Shown here: positions 8,689 through 17,249 of the stretch, piece by piece | Layout of the letters: each line of letters begins with the position of its first letter | How positions within the stretch are numbered: the stretch's first letter is position 1 | Assembly (NCBI RefSeq): GCF_002860165.1 | Contig: NZ_PGUZ01000029.1 | Location: forward strand, 62,001-126,000 | DNA: 64,000 bases | From: Bacillus sp. V3-13 | GTDB taxonomy: Bacteria; Bacillota; Bacilli; Bacillales; Cytobacillaceae | Direction of reading: 5' to 3' | Program-made: the position numbers and the translations under genes | Notes under the pieces: generated by a model | What the model saw: only the letters and a program-made list of their open reading frames with translations | What the model was told of the DNA's origin: nothing | Database searches by the model: none

Positions 8689-8874
8689 TTGTATGTGATT
8701 GGAAATCGCTTCATGAGTCAATTTGTGTCTCTTTTTTAAGAGAGCAGCAGCTGGCTTGCGCGGAAGCTCGGCAAAAACCATTCCGGCAAATATTAACATA
8801 CAGCCGGGCACTGTACTGAAACTTAATCGTTCACCTGCCCAAAAATAATCGGAAAAAAGCTGTTTCTTCATCAT
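8680..8874 (-). CDS. Small hypothetical protein coupled to RNase HI gene
   Basis: 64 residues with one hydrophobic stretch (VPGCMLIFAGMVFAEL) and a basic tail (ALLKKRHKLTHEA). Its ATG overlaps the stop of the RNase HI-type gene upstream (ATGA overlap), indicating translational coupling. The 3' end runs into the convergent terminator. Function unknown. Confidence 0.6.
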   Translation of the reverse strand: MMKKQLFSDYFWAGERLSFSTVPGCMLIFAGMVFAELPRKPAAALLKKRHKLTHEAISNHIQEK

Positions 8875-9287
8875 GATTTAGCCCCGCTGTTTTTTCTTAT
8901 TGCATTTCGGGCAAGTTCGTCAGCCGTTTTGTTCTCGCTTGACGGTATCCATTTCATAAAAAACAACTCCAATTCATCGGCCAAAGCAAGCGCTTTTTCG
9001 AGAAGCGGTGCATAGTCTTTATTTTTCACAAATTCCTTTTCGACCGCCCTGTTGACAAGCCCGGAATCTGTGCGGAAAGAAACCGTCTTGTACCCTTTTT
9101 CAATGCAGATTTCCAGTCCTTTTATAAGGGCGTGATACTCTGCTTCGTGATTGGTCATAATACCGAGGGGAATTGAATATCTTTCAACAATGCCATTGCC
9201 TTTAATAAAGACGCCTGCGCCGCTTGGTCCGGGATTTCCGGCGCTTGCCCCGTCAATATATATTTCAAGCAAAGTTAGATCCTCCAA
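8871..9287 (-). CDS. ypdQ: RNase HI-family protein (YpdQ-like)
   Basis: 138 residues. The RNase H fold is complete, with the acidic residues visible in order: Asp in IYIDGASAGNPG, Glu in NHEAEYHAL, Asp in FRTDSG and Asp in NKTADELAR. This corresponds to the stand-alone RNase HI homologue YpdQ of Bacillus. All four acidic positions are present, so activity on RNA-DNA hybrids is plausible; the B. subtilis homologue was reported as inactive, so this is open. It is read divergently from the second RNase H-fold gene at 9536. Confidence 0.85.
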   Translation of the reverse strand: MEDLTLLEIYIDGASAGNPGPSGAGVFIKGNGIVERYSIPLGIMTNHEAEYHALIKGLEICIEKGYKTVSFRTDSGLVNRAVEKEFVKNKDYAPLLEKALALADELELFFMKWIPSSENKTADELARNAIRKNSGAKS

Positions 9288-9331
9288 ACAATTTTAAAAT
9301 AATGACTGTTCCCTATATTTAAAAAAGGTTT

Positions 9332-9369
9332 TTAAAAACCGCTAATCTTAAGTTTATCACAATTAGCGG
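9332..9369 (-). terminator. 5'-leader hairpin with T-run ahead of the RNase HI gene
   Basis: On the minus strand CCGCTAAT...ATTAGCGG (8 bp, 15-base loop) is followed directly by TTTTT. It begins a few bases after the predicted start site, so it would stop transcription almost at once or act as an attenuator. Confidence 0.5.
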
Positions 9370-9380
9370 GGCTGCCAAAG

Positions 9381-9408
9381 AATATACAAAGTGCGGCCGT
9401 CTTATCAA
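9381..9408 (-). promoter_or_regulatory. Candidate promoter of the RNase HI gene
   Basis: On the minus strand TTGATA (9408-9403), 16 bases, TATATT (9386-9381). Confidence 0.45.
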
Positions 9409-9535
9409 AACAATAAGCTGCCCATTAAAAAAATTGTAAAAAACCATTGTAGCCTGAAATCTTATTTTCGTGTACCATCTAAAGAAAATGTTAAAATTAA
9501 AAATAGTGCAAAAGCATAAAAAAGGGCTGAAAAAC

Positions 9536-10192
9536 ATGAACTATAAAATTGAGTGGAAATATAAATTAAAGGGAAAAGAAACGGTGTTATTCATTTCAGA
9601 TTGGCTGAGCGGGGAGCAGGCATTGCAGGCCGGGGAAGAAATCGAAAGCTCGGGAAAAGCCGCCGGGCTTGCCTTTTACGATGAAGCCGATGTATCGTGG
9701 ACATTAAAAGAGCTTAAAAAGCTGCTCGCAGAAGTCGAAACGGAACCCCATGATGTGATTGTTTATTTTGATGGAGGATTTCAAAAAGAAACTTTCGAGG
9801 CGGGACTGGGTGCCGTAATTTATTATAAGCAAGGAAAAAAGAAGTACCGGATCCGGGCCAACGAGCTCGTAGATGAAATAGAGACAAATAACGAAGCGGA
9901 ATATGTTGCGTTATTTTACACTTTAAATATACTTGAGGAGCTTGGTGTCCATCATGTTTCCTGTGAATTTAAAGGCGATTCCCAGGTGGTTTTAAAGCAG
10001 CTGGAAGGGGAATGGCCCTGCTATGAAGAAGTATTGAGTAAATGGCTTGATCGAATTGAAAACAAACTGGAGGAGCTTGCCATTACTGCGAAATATACAC
10101 CGATATCACGAAAGGATAATGCAGAAGCTGATAAGCTCGCCAGCCAGGCTCTTGAAGGAAAAGTGATAAACAGTAAAATGCAGGTATTATAG
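9536..10192 (+). CDS. ypeP: RNase H-domain protein YpeP (reverse-transcriptase-like)
   Basis: 218 residues. An N-terminal ~75-residue caulimovirus/RNase HI-like domain (YKIEWKYKLKGKE, FYDEADVSWTLKELKKLL) is followed by an RNase H fold: VIVYFDGGF, NNEAEYVAL, GDSQVV and DNAEADKLASQAL supply the four acidic positions. This matches the Bacillus YpeP architecture. ATG 9536 follows AAAAGGGCTG; the in-frame upstream extension is AT-rich with no ribosome site. ypeQ follows 26 bases on. Confidence 0.85.
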   Translation: MNYKIEWKYKLKGKETVLFISDWLSGEQALQAGEEIESSGKAAGLAFYDEADVSWTLKELKKLLAEVETEPHDVIVYFDGGFQKETFEAGLGAVIYYKQGKKKYRIRANELVDEIETNNEAEYVALFYTLNILEELGVHHVSCEFKGDSQVVLKQLEGEWPCYEEVLSKWLDRIENKLEELAITAKYTPISRKDNAEADKLASQALEGKVINSKMQVL

Positions 10193-10218
10193 TGCACGCT
10201 GAATAAGGAAGTGAACCA

Positions 10219-10395
10219 ATGAAACGAAAAGAGTTGCTCCATGAAATGGGAGAGTTGATGAGCCATTATTGTGAAGGCTGCTTTCTCCATAAACACCACA
10301 GAAAAGAAAAAGGAAAGAAATACGCCCACCGATTCTGCATTACCCAATGTACAGTTGGAGAGAAAATAAAAGCTTATGGGAATAAGCTGTCATAA
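10219..10395 (+). CDS. ypeQ: Small zinc-finger protein YpeQ
   Basis: 58 residues with HYCEGC at about 16-21, a basic KHHRKEKGKK centre and FCITQC later. This Cys/His pattern is that of the small zinc-finger family to which B. subtilis YpeQ belongs, and the gene follows ypeP as in B. subtilis. AATAAGGAAGTG supplies the ribosome site. Confidence 0.75.
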   Translation: MKRKELLHEMGELMSHYCEGCFLHKHHRKEKGKKYAHRFCITQCTVGEKIKAYGNKLS

Positions 10396-10408
10396 GCAGA
10401 AAATAAAA

Positions 10409-10431
10409 AGGCCGGCGATATTCGCCGGCCT
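10409..10431 (-). terminator. Bidirectional terminator between ypeQ and cspD
   Basis: GGCCGGCGA/TCGCCGGCC stem with a 3-base loop. On the minus strand it is followed by TTTTTATTTT, so it mainly ends cspD; the plus side has only a weak T-run. Confidence 0.88.
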
Positions 10432-10451
10432 AAGCTTTTATATGGAAAGGA

Positions 10452-10652
10452 TTAAAGCTTTACTACGTTAGCAGCTTGAGGTCCACGGTTTCCTTCAACG
10501 ATTTCAAAAGAAACTTCCTGGCCTTCCTCTAAACTCTTGAATCCGTCACCTTGGATCGCGCTGAAATGTACAAATACATCTTCCCCGCCTTCAACTTCGA
10601 TAAATCCAAAGCCTTTTTCATTGTTAAACCATTTTACTTTACCATTTTGCAT
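10452..10652 (-). CDS. cspD: Cold-shock protein CspD
   Basis: 66 residues, nearly identical to Bacillus CspD. RNP1 (KGFGFIEV) and RNP2 (VFVHFSAI) are intact. It is a single OB-fold RNA chaperone that melts mRNA structure. TAGGAGGAAAT precedes the ATG. A strong promoter about 115 bases upstream gives a leader of roughly 108 nt, typical of cold-shock genes. Confidence 0.97.
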   Translation of the reverse strand: MQNGKVKWFNNEKGFGFIEVEGGEDVFVHFSAIQGDGFKSLEEGQEVSFEIVEGNRGPQAANVVKL

Positions 10653-10766
10653 GAATAATTTCCTCCTAAGCCATCCACGACACCAGTTATAGTGTCAAAG
10701 TTAAATATTAACCATGAAGCGAATCAATACCATAAACGGTAAACAATCCAACTTGATGATGCTTTT

Positions 10767-10795
10767 ATCATACACGAATCACCTATGTTAGTCAA
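10767..10795 (-). promoter_or_regulatory. cspD promoter
   Basis: On the minus strand TTGACT (10795-10790), 17 bases, TATGAT (10772-10767). Transcription would start near 10760, leaving a ~108-nt leader. The rest of 10653-10935 is AT-rich with nothing else recognised. Confidence 0.75.
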
Positions 10796-10935
10796 CCAGT
10801 GTGCAAATTATTTTGCAGAAAAAAATAAGATTTTTTCTAAAATTTTAACAATTTTAGCACTTATACTTACTTTCTCTTTCTATTTTCAATTCTTTTGTTA
10901 TTATTTACCTGAAATATACAGTGGGAGGCGGAAAA

Positions 10936-11070
10936 ATGGATAAGCATATCAGCACTATTTCGGAACAGGACATGCCTCACCAAACGACTGATGGTTCCGA
11001 AACCGCAAATAAGTTACTAGATTTTAGACAACACCGGGAAATCAAAATCACTAAAGTTCTCAAAGATTGA
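10936..11070 (+). CDS. 44-residue hypothetical protein
   Basis: A 45-codon ORF with a good ribosome site (GTGGGAGG eight bases before ATG). The product is hydrophilic and ends LLDFRQHREIKITKVLKD. It is divergent from cspD, where B. subtilis carries degR, but no similarity to DegR is evident. Confidence 0.5.
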   Translation: MDKHISTISEQDMPHQTTDGSETANKLLDFRQHREIKITKVLKD

Positions 11071-11142
11071 TGCTTCACTAAATCATAAATGCTCATTTTC
11101 CTCATATCCTGTAAGTAAATGCGGCTTATAGAGGGTGAGAGC

Positions 11143-11430
11143 GTGTACCGGTTTACCATTGATAATGAAGAGTGGATTTTAAGGTTTGCTCCGGCGGTTG
11201 CCATCGAACGGGAGATAAAGGATCTGATAGTCAGATCCCTCGCTCTTCTCGGGAGTAAGCTTCCTGCTTTTCCGCATGGTGATGCATTTGTGATCTTCAA
11301 TGAGAAGATAGGCCTGATTGTCTTTAACGTTGAGAAAATCCCATCCTTCATTTTAACTATTTCCAGCGTCGTCCCGAGAGAGAAATGGTTTGAAATTAAA
11401 AGCCGCACTTTAAAAAAATATATGAATTAG
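11143..11430 (+). CDS. 95-residue hypothetical protein
   Basis: A soluble alpha/beta-looking protein (YRFTIDNEEWILRF start, IGLIVFNVEKIPSFIL centre). I chose GTG 11143 because GAGGGTG lies five bases upstream; the in-frame ATG at 11119 has no ribosome site. A good terminator follows. Family not recognised. Confidence 0.5.
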   Translation: MYRFTIDNEEWILRFAPAVAIEREIKDLIVRSLALLGSKLPAFPHGDAFVIFNEKIGLIVFNVEKIPSFILTISSVVPREKWFEIKSRTLKKYMN

Positions 11431-11463
11431 AAAACCGGCCGGCTGTTTAGCCGGTTTTTTATA
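11431..11463 (+). terminator. Terminator
   Basis: AAAACCGGC pairs with GCCGGTTTT (9 bp, 10-base loop) and runs into TTTTTT. Confidence 0.88.
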
Positions 11464-11570
11464 TAAAGCCGATAAACTTAGTGATATAGTAGTTCATTGG
11501 GAAAATAATTTCCTGAACTACGCAGGTAATGTTAATATTTTAATAGAGGAATGATATGAGGAGAATCAAA

Positions 11571-13736
11571 ATGAAACTGATCATTGCCGAAAAGCCCGAT
11601 CAGGGGGCAACGCTGGCGTCCGTGTTTAAAAACAAAAAGCAGCAAGGTTATATAGAAATATACCCCAATCAAATATTCCCCGAAGGTGCCTTCGTGACAT
11701 GGGCAATCGGCCACCTCTGCCAGCTTTCCGCTCCTGAAAAATATAAGCCGGAGTGGAAAAAGTGGAGTTTACAAACATTGCCGATCGTTCCTGATCAATT
11801 TACTTATGAAGTAACGAAAGACAAAGGAAAGCAATTCGCCGTCATCAAAAAACTGATCTCCAAACCGGAAGTTTCCGAAATTATTCATGCGGGCGATGCC
11901 GGCCGGGAAGGTGAGTTGATTATCCGCAATATATTACGGCTCACCAAGTGTAAAAAGCCGATGAAGAGACTGTGGATTTCCTCGCTGACGCCAAATTCGA
12001 TTAAACAAGGATTTCAATCGCTGCTCGGTGAAGAGGAGACAAGAAATCTCTATTATGAGGCATATACCCGCGCTTGTGCGGACTGGGTGGTCGGAATGAA
12101 CGCTTCGAGGCTGTACAGCTTGCTGCTCCAGAAAAATGGCTTTTCCGATGTTTTTTCAGTTGGCCGCGTGCAAACGCCGACACTTGCTTTGATCGTGCAA
12201 AGAGAGCACGAAATTGACTCCTTTGTTTCCGAACCATTTTGGGAGGTTCAGGCAAAATTTGATATAGACGGTAAGAAGTATGAAGGAAAATGGGGAAAGG
12301 ATGGCGAGACAAGAATTAAAACGAAGGAGCTTGCCGAAAAAATAGCCGCATTCTGCCAGGAAAAGCCTGCCGAAGTTGCCGATGTACATTCGGAAAAGAA
12401 AGAATTTTTACCGCCGCTCTTATACAATCTTTCTGCTCTCCAGGCCGATGCCAACAGAAGGTTTAAGTTTTCTCCGAAGAAAACGTTGGATGTTCTGCAA
12501 AAGCTATATCAAAGAGGAATCGTTTCCTATCCCCGTTCCGATTCGCGCCATGTTACAAAAGGTGAAGCAGAGGCGTTTCCTGGCATCCTGAGCAAGCTTG
12601 CGAAACTGCCGGGATATGAAGGCTTATTTCCGCTGCCCCATTCGTCAATCGCAACAGACAAGCGCTATGTGAATGATAAAAAAGTGACGGACCACTATGC
12701 GATCATTCCAACGGACCAGGTTCCAAACACCGATAGGCTGAGCGGCGATGAGCAGAAACTATACGACTTGGTGGCGAGAAGCCTGGTTGCCGCGCATTAT
12801 CCGAAGGCTGTGACAGAATATACAACCGTTAAAACGGTTGTCGATGGGCGCGCTGAGTTTGTTTCAAAGGGAAAGGTCCAGCTTGAAGAAGGCTGGCGAA
12901 AAGTATTGCCGCAAAAGGAAAAAGAAGAAGAGCCCCTGCTCCCGTCCTTGCAGGCCGGGGAAAAGGGAGCAGTCATCAAGGCGGAAGTAAAAGAAAGCAG
13001 GACACAACCGCCAAAAAGGTATACAGAAGGGCAACTGATCACTTTGATGAAAACCGCCGGCAAGCATATTGAGGACAAAGAGCTCGAGAAAGTGCTCATG
13101 AAAACGGAAGGCCTTGGAACAGAGGCAACCCGTGCCGGAATCATTACGATGTTAAAGGACAGGAATTATATCGAAATCAAGAAGAACCTTGTTTATGCAA
13201 CGGCGAAAGCAAAAATTTTGATCGGGGCAATCGGAGCGCAAGTGCTTGCTTCACCTGAAATGACTGCGAGGTGGGAGCAGAGGCTGAAGGAGATTTCAGA
13301 AGGCAAGGCCTCACCAAAGCAGTTTATGGACCAGACCGGAAAAATGGTGGCCCATCTTATTTCTGCTGCGGTAGAGGAGGCGGCAGACTGGTCTTTCAAG
13401 AGTGAAGAAACGGAAGGTTTTATTCCGCGCAAGCAAAAGCAGAAGCGCGTAACAAAGCTTGGGAAATGCCGAAAATGCGATGGGCAAGTGATCGATAAGG
13501 GCAGCTTTTTTGGCTGCACAAACTACAATAATACAGGCTGCAATTTCACACTGTCCAAAAAAATTGCCGGAAAAACGATCACCCAGAAGATCGCAAAAAC
13601 CCTTCTTGAACAAGGCACAACCGACACGATAGAAGGGTTTAAAGGGAAAGACAAGCTTTTTAATGCAAAGTTGACTTGGGATGCAAATGGTGACAAGATC
13701 ATTTTCCTGTTTGAAAAAAGCCATTCAGGTATGTAG
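11571..13736 (+). CDS. topB: DNA topoisomerase III (type IA)
   Basis: 721 residues. It has an N-terminal Toprim domain (IIAEKPDQG, HAGDAGREGELI), the type IA core with active-site Tyr in GIVSYPRSDSRHV, and the VGRVQTPTLALIV signature. A C-terminal four-cysteine zinc ribbon (CRKCDGQ...CTNYNNTGC) and a topoisomerase C-terminal repeat follow. It decatenates DNA using single-strand passage. ATG 11571 follows TGAGGAGA. The zinc ribbon plus C-terminal repeat is a shorter tail than I recall for B. subtilis TopB, so it may be a distinct TopB lineage. Confidence 0.95.
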   Translation: MKLIIAEKPDQGATLASVFKNKKQQGYIEIYPNQIFPEGAFVTWAIGHLCQLSAPEKYKPEWKKWSLQTLPIVPDQFTYEVTKDKGKQFAVIKKLISKPEVSEIIHAGDAGREGELIIRNILRLTKCKKPMKRLWISSLTPNSIKQGFQSLLGEEETRNLYYEAYTRACADWVVGMNASRLYSLLLQKNGFSDVFSVGRVQTPTLALIVQREHEIDSFVSEPFWEVQAKFDIDGKKYEGKWGKDGETRIKTKELAEKIAAFCQEKPAEVADVHSEKKEFLPPLLYNLSALQADANRRFKFSPKKTLDVLQKLYQRGIVSYPRSDSRHVTKGEAEAFPGILSKLAKLPGYEGLFPLPHSSIATDKRYVNDKKVTDHYAIIPTDQVPNTDRLSGDEQKLYDLVARSLVAAHYPKAVTEYTTVKTVVDGRAEFVSKGKVQLEEGWRKVLPQKEKEEEPLLPSLQAGEKGAVIKAEVKESRTQPPKRYTEGQLITLMKTAGKHIEDKELEKVLMKTEGLGTEATRAGIITMLKDRNYIEIKKNLVYATAKAKILIGAIGAQVLASPEMTARWEQRLKEISEGKASPKQFMDQTGKMVAHLISAAVEEAADWSFKSEETEGFIPRKQKQKRVTKLGKCRKCDGQVIDKGSFFGCTNYNNTGCNFTLSKKIAGKTITQKIAKTLLEQGTTDTIEGFKGKDKLFNAKLTWDANGDKIIFLFEKSHSGM

Positions 13737-13761
13737 GAAGCAATCAATGGCAGGTGCTATC

Positions 13762-13790
13762 TTGTCACTGCCTTCCATGTATAGTAAACT
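13762..13790 (+). promoter_or_regulatory. Candidate mntR promoter
   Basis: TTGTCA (13762-13767), 17 bases, TAAACT (13785-13790). Confidence 0.4.
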
Positions 13791-13822
13791 TTTAATGTTA
13801 ATGATTTTTGGGAGGGTAAGGG

Positions 13823-14245
13823 ATGCCAACACCTAGTATGGAAGATTACATTGAACAAATTTTTATATTGATTGAAGATAAAGGATATGCTCGCGTTTCC
13901 GATATAGCTGAAGCGTTGTCTGTCCATCCCTCCTCAGTTACAAAAATGGTTCAAAAGCTTGATAAAGATGAGTATCTTGTTTATGAAAAATACCGTGGCC
14001 TCATTTTAACCCCGAAAGGCAAGAAAATTGGCAAACGGCTTGTCTATCGCCATGATCTGCTCGAGCAGCTCTTGAAAATGATCGGGGTAAAAGACGAAAA
14101 TATATATGCCGATGTTGAGGGCATCGAACATCACCTCAGCTGGGATGCGATTGACCGGATCGGCGACCTTGTCCAGTTTTTTGAAGAGGATGAAAGCCGC
14201 TTAAACGCACTCAAGGAAATCCAGAAACGCAACGAAGACGAATAG
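13823..14245 (+). CDS. mntR: Manganese-responsive repressor MntR (DtxR family)
   Basis: 140 residues. Winged-helix DNA-binding N-terminus ([23 protein letters not shown]) and dimerisation/metal domain. All known MntR metal ligands are at their expected numbers: Asp8, Glu11, His77, Glu99, Glu102, His103. In the Mn-bound form it represses manganese uptake and can activate efflux genes. GGGAGGG precedes ATG 13823. A TerC-family protein related to Mn exporters occurs later in the window (31812). Confidence 0.96.
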   Translation: MPTPSMEDYIEQIFILIEDKGYARVSDIAEALSVHPSSVTKMVQKLDKDEYLVYEKYRGLILTPKGKKIGKRLVYRHDLLEQLLKMIGVKDENIYADVEGIEHHLSWDAIDRIGDLVQFFEEDESRLNALKEIQKRNEDE

Positions 14246-14250
14246 AAACA

Positions 14251-14293
14251 AAAAAAGCAGCAGCCTTGCCGGAAATTCCGGCAAGGCTGTTTT
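14251..14293 (+). terminator. Bidirectional terminator
   Basis: CAGCCTTGCCGG/CCGGCAAGGCTG stem with TTTTAC on the plus side and TTTTTTT on the minus side, serving mntR and the convergent 66-residue gene. Confidence 0.9.
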
Positions 14294-14314
14294 ACTTTGG
14301 TCGTTTTTTCCTAA

Positions 14315-14515
14315 TCAAAATAGTTCCGGCAATTCAGCAAAAGCTGATTCTCCTTCTGCAATACTATCATCAATATCCTCAGCTCCGGACAAAATACCTG
14401 CTTCGATTTCCAGCATAGCCTTGCGGTAAGAGATGATCCTCCCGGCCGAAGTTTGGAAGTTTATGATTTCACCATTGCGGTTTTTTTGGACACCGACAAG
14501 TTTTTCTTCAGGCAT
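14315..14515 (-). CDS. DUF3892 domain small protein
   Basis: 66 residues; KLVGVQKNRNGEIINFQTS followed by GRIISYRKAMLEIEAG is the DUF3892 pattern. A strong GAAAGGAG precedes the ATG. Function unknown. Confidence 0.75.
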   Translation of the reverse strand: MPEEKLVGVQKNRNGEIINFQTSAGRIISYRKAMLEIEAGILSGAEDIDDSIAEGESAFAELPELF

Positions 14516-14680
14516 CTTCTCGCTCCTTTCTCCTCATCAGTCTGTCATTTTTATAAAAAAATAAACCAATTAAAGGATTTAACGGCTCGAATAACGAAAA
14601 AGGTTTGTGACACATTCGACAAGAGAAGAAACTTTTTGTGGAACACAACCGTACATAAAAAATAAAAAGCAGGTGATCAT

Positions 14681-15364
14681 TTGGATTCATTTGATTGGAC
14701 AAGTGAAGCGGAAAAACAATGGGACAAAAGAGCCGGCTTTTGGAATTCGCGCAGCAGGGAGATGTGGGATGACGGCAGTCGAAAAGATATCGTCCCATTT
14801 ATTGAAAAGCATCTTGAAGCGGGCAGCACCGTTTGTGATCTCGGGTGCGGTGACGGTTATGGTGCAATCAAGCTTGCAAAAGCTGGATTTACAGTAACCG
14901 GAGTAGACATGTCCGCGGAAATGGTAGAAACTGCGGAAACAAACGCGAAGGGAACATCAGCGGAATTTTTGAAAGCCGACATTTCACGCCTGCCTTTTTC
15001 TGATAGCTCTTTTTGCGCTGCTGTTGCGATTAATTCATTGGAGTGGACGGAAAAACCGTTAGCTGTGCTTAACGAAGCAAAACGGATTGTTAAAAGCAAT
15101 GGTTTAGCGGTCATTGCCATCCTCGGGCCAACAGCAATGCCGCGGGAACACAGCTACCGCCGCCTTTATGGCGAAAAAGTGATCTGCAATACGATGATGC
15201 CATGGGAATTCGAAAAGCTTGCTTTAGAAAACGGCTGGAGGAAAATTGATGAATTTGGGGTATACAAAAGAGGGACAGAAGCTTTGCAAATCAAATCATT
15301 ACCGCTTGAATTAAAACAGTCGCTTGCGTTTATGTGGGTATTTATGCTGGAAAATATGAAGTAG
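14681..15364 (+). CDS. Class I SAM-dependent methyltransferase
   Basis: 227 residues. Motif I CDLGCGDGYG, acidic strand-2 end TVTGVDMS, motif II LKADISRLPFSDSSFCAAV and IVKSNGLAVIAI define a Methyltransf_11-type Rossmann enzyme. The TTG start at 14681 follows GCAGGTGATC; no better in-frame start is near. The substrate is unknown. The AIM24 gene follows 14 bases after the stop, so they form an operon. Confidence 0.85.
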   Translation: MDSFDWTSEAEKQWDKRAGFWNSRSREMWDDGSRKDIVPFIEKHLEAGSTVCDLGCGDGYGAIKLAKAGFTVTGVDMSAEMVETAETNAKGTSAEFLKADISRLPFSDSSFCAAVAINSLEWTEKPLAVLNEAKRIVKSNGLAVIAILGPTAMPREHSYRRLYGEKVICNTMMPWEFEKLALENGWRKIDEFGVYKRGTEALQIKSLPLELKQSLAFMWVFMLENMK

Positions 15365-15378
15365 AAAGGGAGTTTATG

Positions 15379-16071
15379 ATGAGCAGATATTCGGTAAATG
15401 AATTTGTCAATTCAACAAAGCAGCAGGATAAAGGCGAAGGACTTTTTGAATTGGAAACACCAAGGCTCCTCGAAATAAACCTGGATGGCCAGGTTTGGGC
15501 AAAAGCAGGTGCGATGGTTTCCTACCGCGGCAATATCAAATATGAGCGGGAAGGAATTTTTGAACACGGAATCGGTAAAATGTTTAAAAAAGCTCTTTCA
15601 GGTGAAGGGGCATCCTTAATGAAGGCTACAGGAAATGGCAAGCTTTACGTTGCAGATCAGGGCAAAAAAGTTTCGATCCTGAATTTGCAAGGGGAATCCA
15701 TTTTTGTAAACGGAAATGACCTGCTTGCTTTCGAACCTTCAATCGATTGGGATATCAAGCTGATGCGGAGGGTTGCCGGAATGATGGCCGGCGGATTGTT
15801 CAACGTCAGGCTTGAAGGATCGGGAATGGTCGCGATCACCTCCCATTATGAACCGGTGACATTGCTGGTCACTCCCGATAATCCTGTCTTTACAGATCCG
15901 AACGCTACTGTTGCATGGGCCGGTACGCTTGAACCAGAATTTGTAACCGACATTTCCTTGAAGACCTTTTTAGGCAGGGGGAGCGGTGAATCGATTCAAA
16001 TGAAGTTTTCCGGAAACGGATTTGTCGTCGTCCAGCCGTATGAAGAAGTGTATTATTCACAGCAGTCCTAA
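15379..16071 (+). CDS. AIM24 family protein
   Basis: 230 residues. All-beta protein with the AIM24/DUF124 hallmarks: LEINLDGQVWAKAGAMVSYRGNI near the start, the GEGASLMKATGNG loop, and VVVQPYEEVY near the end. The role in bacteria is unclear. I chose ATG 15379 (GAAAGGGAG six bases upstream); ATG 15376 is the alternative. Confidence 0.85.
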   Translation: MSRYSVNEFVNSTKQQDKGEGLFELETPRLLEINLDGQVWAKAGAMVSYRGNIKYEREGIFEHGIGKMFKKALSGEGASLMKATGNGKLYVADQGKKVSILNLQGESIFVNGNDLLAFEPSIDWDIKLMRRVAGMMAGGLFNVRLEGSGMVAITSHYEPVTLLVTPDNPVFTDPNATVAWAGTLEPEFVTDISLKTFLGRGSGESIQMKFSGNGFVVVQPYEEVYYSQQS

Positions 16072-16074
16072 CAA

Positions 16075-16106
16075 AAAAAAGAGGCGTCCTCCAAGGATGC
16101 CTCTTT
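16075..16106 (-). terminator. Terminator of metA (shared)
   Basis: GAGGCGTCCT pairs with AGGATGCCTC across loop CCA (one G-T pair); on the minus strand it is followed by nine T residues. Confidence 0.88.
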
Positions 16107-16117
16107 CGATTATAAAA

Positions 16118-17026
16118 TCACTTCCACTCATACGGCGTTTCTTGATATACATAATAGTTCAACCAGTTCGAAAACAACAAATGGGCATGGGAACGCCAGC
16201 GGTTAACCGGCAGCATTTGCGGATTATCGTTAGGAAAATAGTTTTCCGGCATGTGAATGTCGAGCCCCTTTTTCCTGTCCCGCTTATATTCCTCCGCGAG
16301 TGTGTATGCATCATACTCTAAATGGCCGGTGATCATGATGCGTTTGCCGTCCCGTGAACTGATAATCAACGGTCCGGCTTCCTCCGAAAGAGACAGAAGC
16401 TTTAAGTCTTTGTTGTTCACGATCTCGTTTAGATCAATCCCGGTATTCCGGGAGTGGGGAGCGGCAAAAATATCATCAAAGCCTTGCAGCAACTTTTCAC
16501 TCTTTTCACAGATTTGATGAAGATACACTCCGGAACACTTTTCCGGAAGGGCATGTTTGCCGATCCCGTAATGGTAGTATAAAGCAGCCTGCGCTCCCCA
16601 GCATATATGCAGGCATGAAGTGACATGATCTGTTGTCCATTCCATGATCTCGGTTATTTCATTCCAATATGAAACTTCCTCGAACGGCAGCAATTCAATC
16701 GGCGCTCCGGTAATAATCATTCCATCAAACTTTCGCTCTTTAATCTCTGCAAACGTTGTGTAAAATTGCTCTAAATGCAACGGGCTCGTTGTTTTTGATT
16801 CGTGCGTAGCTGTTTTTAGAAAAGTGATATTAACCTGCAGCGGGCTGTTCCCGAGCAGTCTCAGCAGCTGTGTTTCTGTTTTCTCTTTTTCGGGCATCAG
16901 GTTTAGGATCAGAATATTTAGCGGGCGAATATCCTGTTGGTTGGCCCGGTCCTCGTCCATAATAAATATTTTTTCTGACTCAAGTATTTCACGGGCGGGC
17001 AGTAGCTTCGGTATTTTAATCGGCAA
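16118..17026 (-). CDS. metA: Homoserine O-acetyltransferase MetA
   Basis: 302 residues. Catalytic Cys142 (HICWGAQA), His235 and Glu237 (TGHLEYD) are at the numbers known for Bacillus MetA. Glu111 (GAPIE) is the residue associated with acetyl-CoA rather than succinyl-CoA use, so this is a true acetyltransferase feeding methionine synthesis. The start is TTG 17026: AGGAGGTG lies seven bases upstream and the protein then begins [10 protein letters not shown] as in relatives. An upstream ATG extension of 14 residues is unlikely. No S-box riboswitch was seen in the leader. Confidence 0.95.
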   Translation of the reverse strand: MPIKIPKLLPAREILESEKIFIMDEDRANQQDIRPLNILILNLMPEKEKTETQLLRLLGNSPLQVNITFLKTATHESKTTSPLHLEQFYTTFAEIKERKFDGMIITGAPIELLPFEEVSYWNEITEIMEWTTDHVTSCLHICWGAQAALYYHYGIGKHALPEKCSGVYLHQICEKSEKLLQGFDDIFAAPHSRNTGIDLNEIVNNKDLKLLSLSEEAGPLIISSRDGKRIMITGHLEYDAYTLAEEYKRDRKKGLDIHMPENYFPNDNPQMLPVNRWRSHAHLLFSNWLNYYVYQETPYEWK

Positions 17027-17105
17027 AAACAGCACCTCCTGGCAAAAAATAACTTGACCTGCAAGCAAAAATTGTTTATTACCTTTTGAATTTTCAATTA
17101 ACTAC

Positions 17106-17134
17106 ATTATAAATAGCTGATCAATCCCCGACAA
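17106..17134 (-). promoter_or_regulatory. Candidate metA promoter
   Basis: On the minus strand TTGTCG (17134-17129), 17 bases, TATAAT (17111-17106). The leader to the TTG start is ~75 nt, too short for an S-box. Confidence 0.5.
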
Positions 17135-17194
17135 TGATTGTTGATGAAAAAGCTAAAAAATTTTAAATATTGATCTTTAGAATATTTCTCCGAG

Positions 17195-17203
17195 TGTTAA
17201 AAT
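17195..17203 (+). promoter_or_regulatory. Extended -10 promoter of fhs
   Basis: TGTTAAAAT, 47 bases before the fhs ATG; no convincing -35. Confidence 0.4.
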
Positions 17204-17249
17204 ATAGAAGTGAGTTTTCATATTATTTCAAACGATCAGGGGGTTCTTC

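Noticed and set aside
17027..17110. Possible S-box (SAM) riboswitch before metA
   Set aside because: The leader is ~75 nt, lacks the conserved S-box helices and has no terminator.
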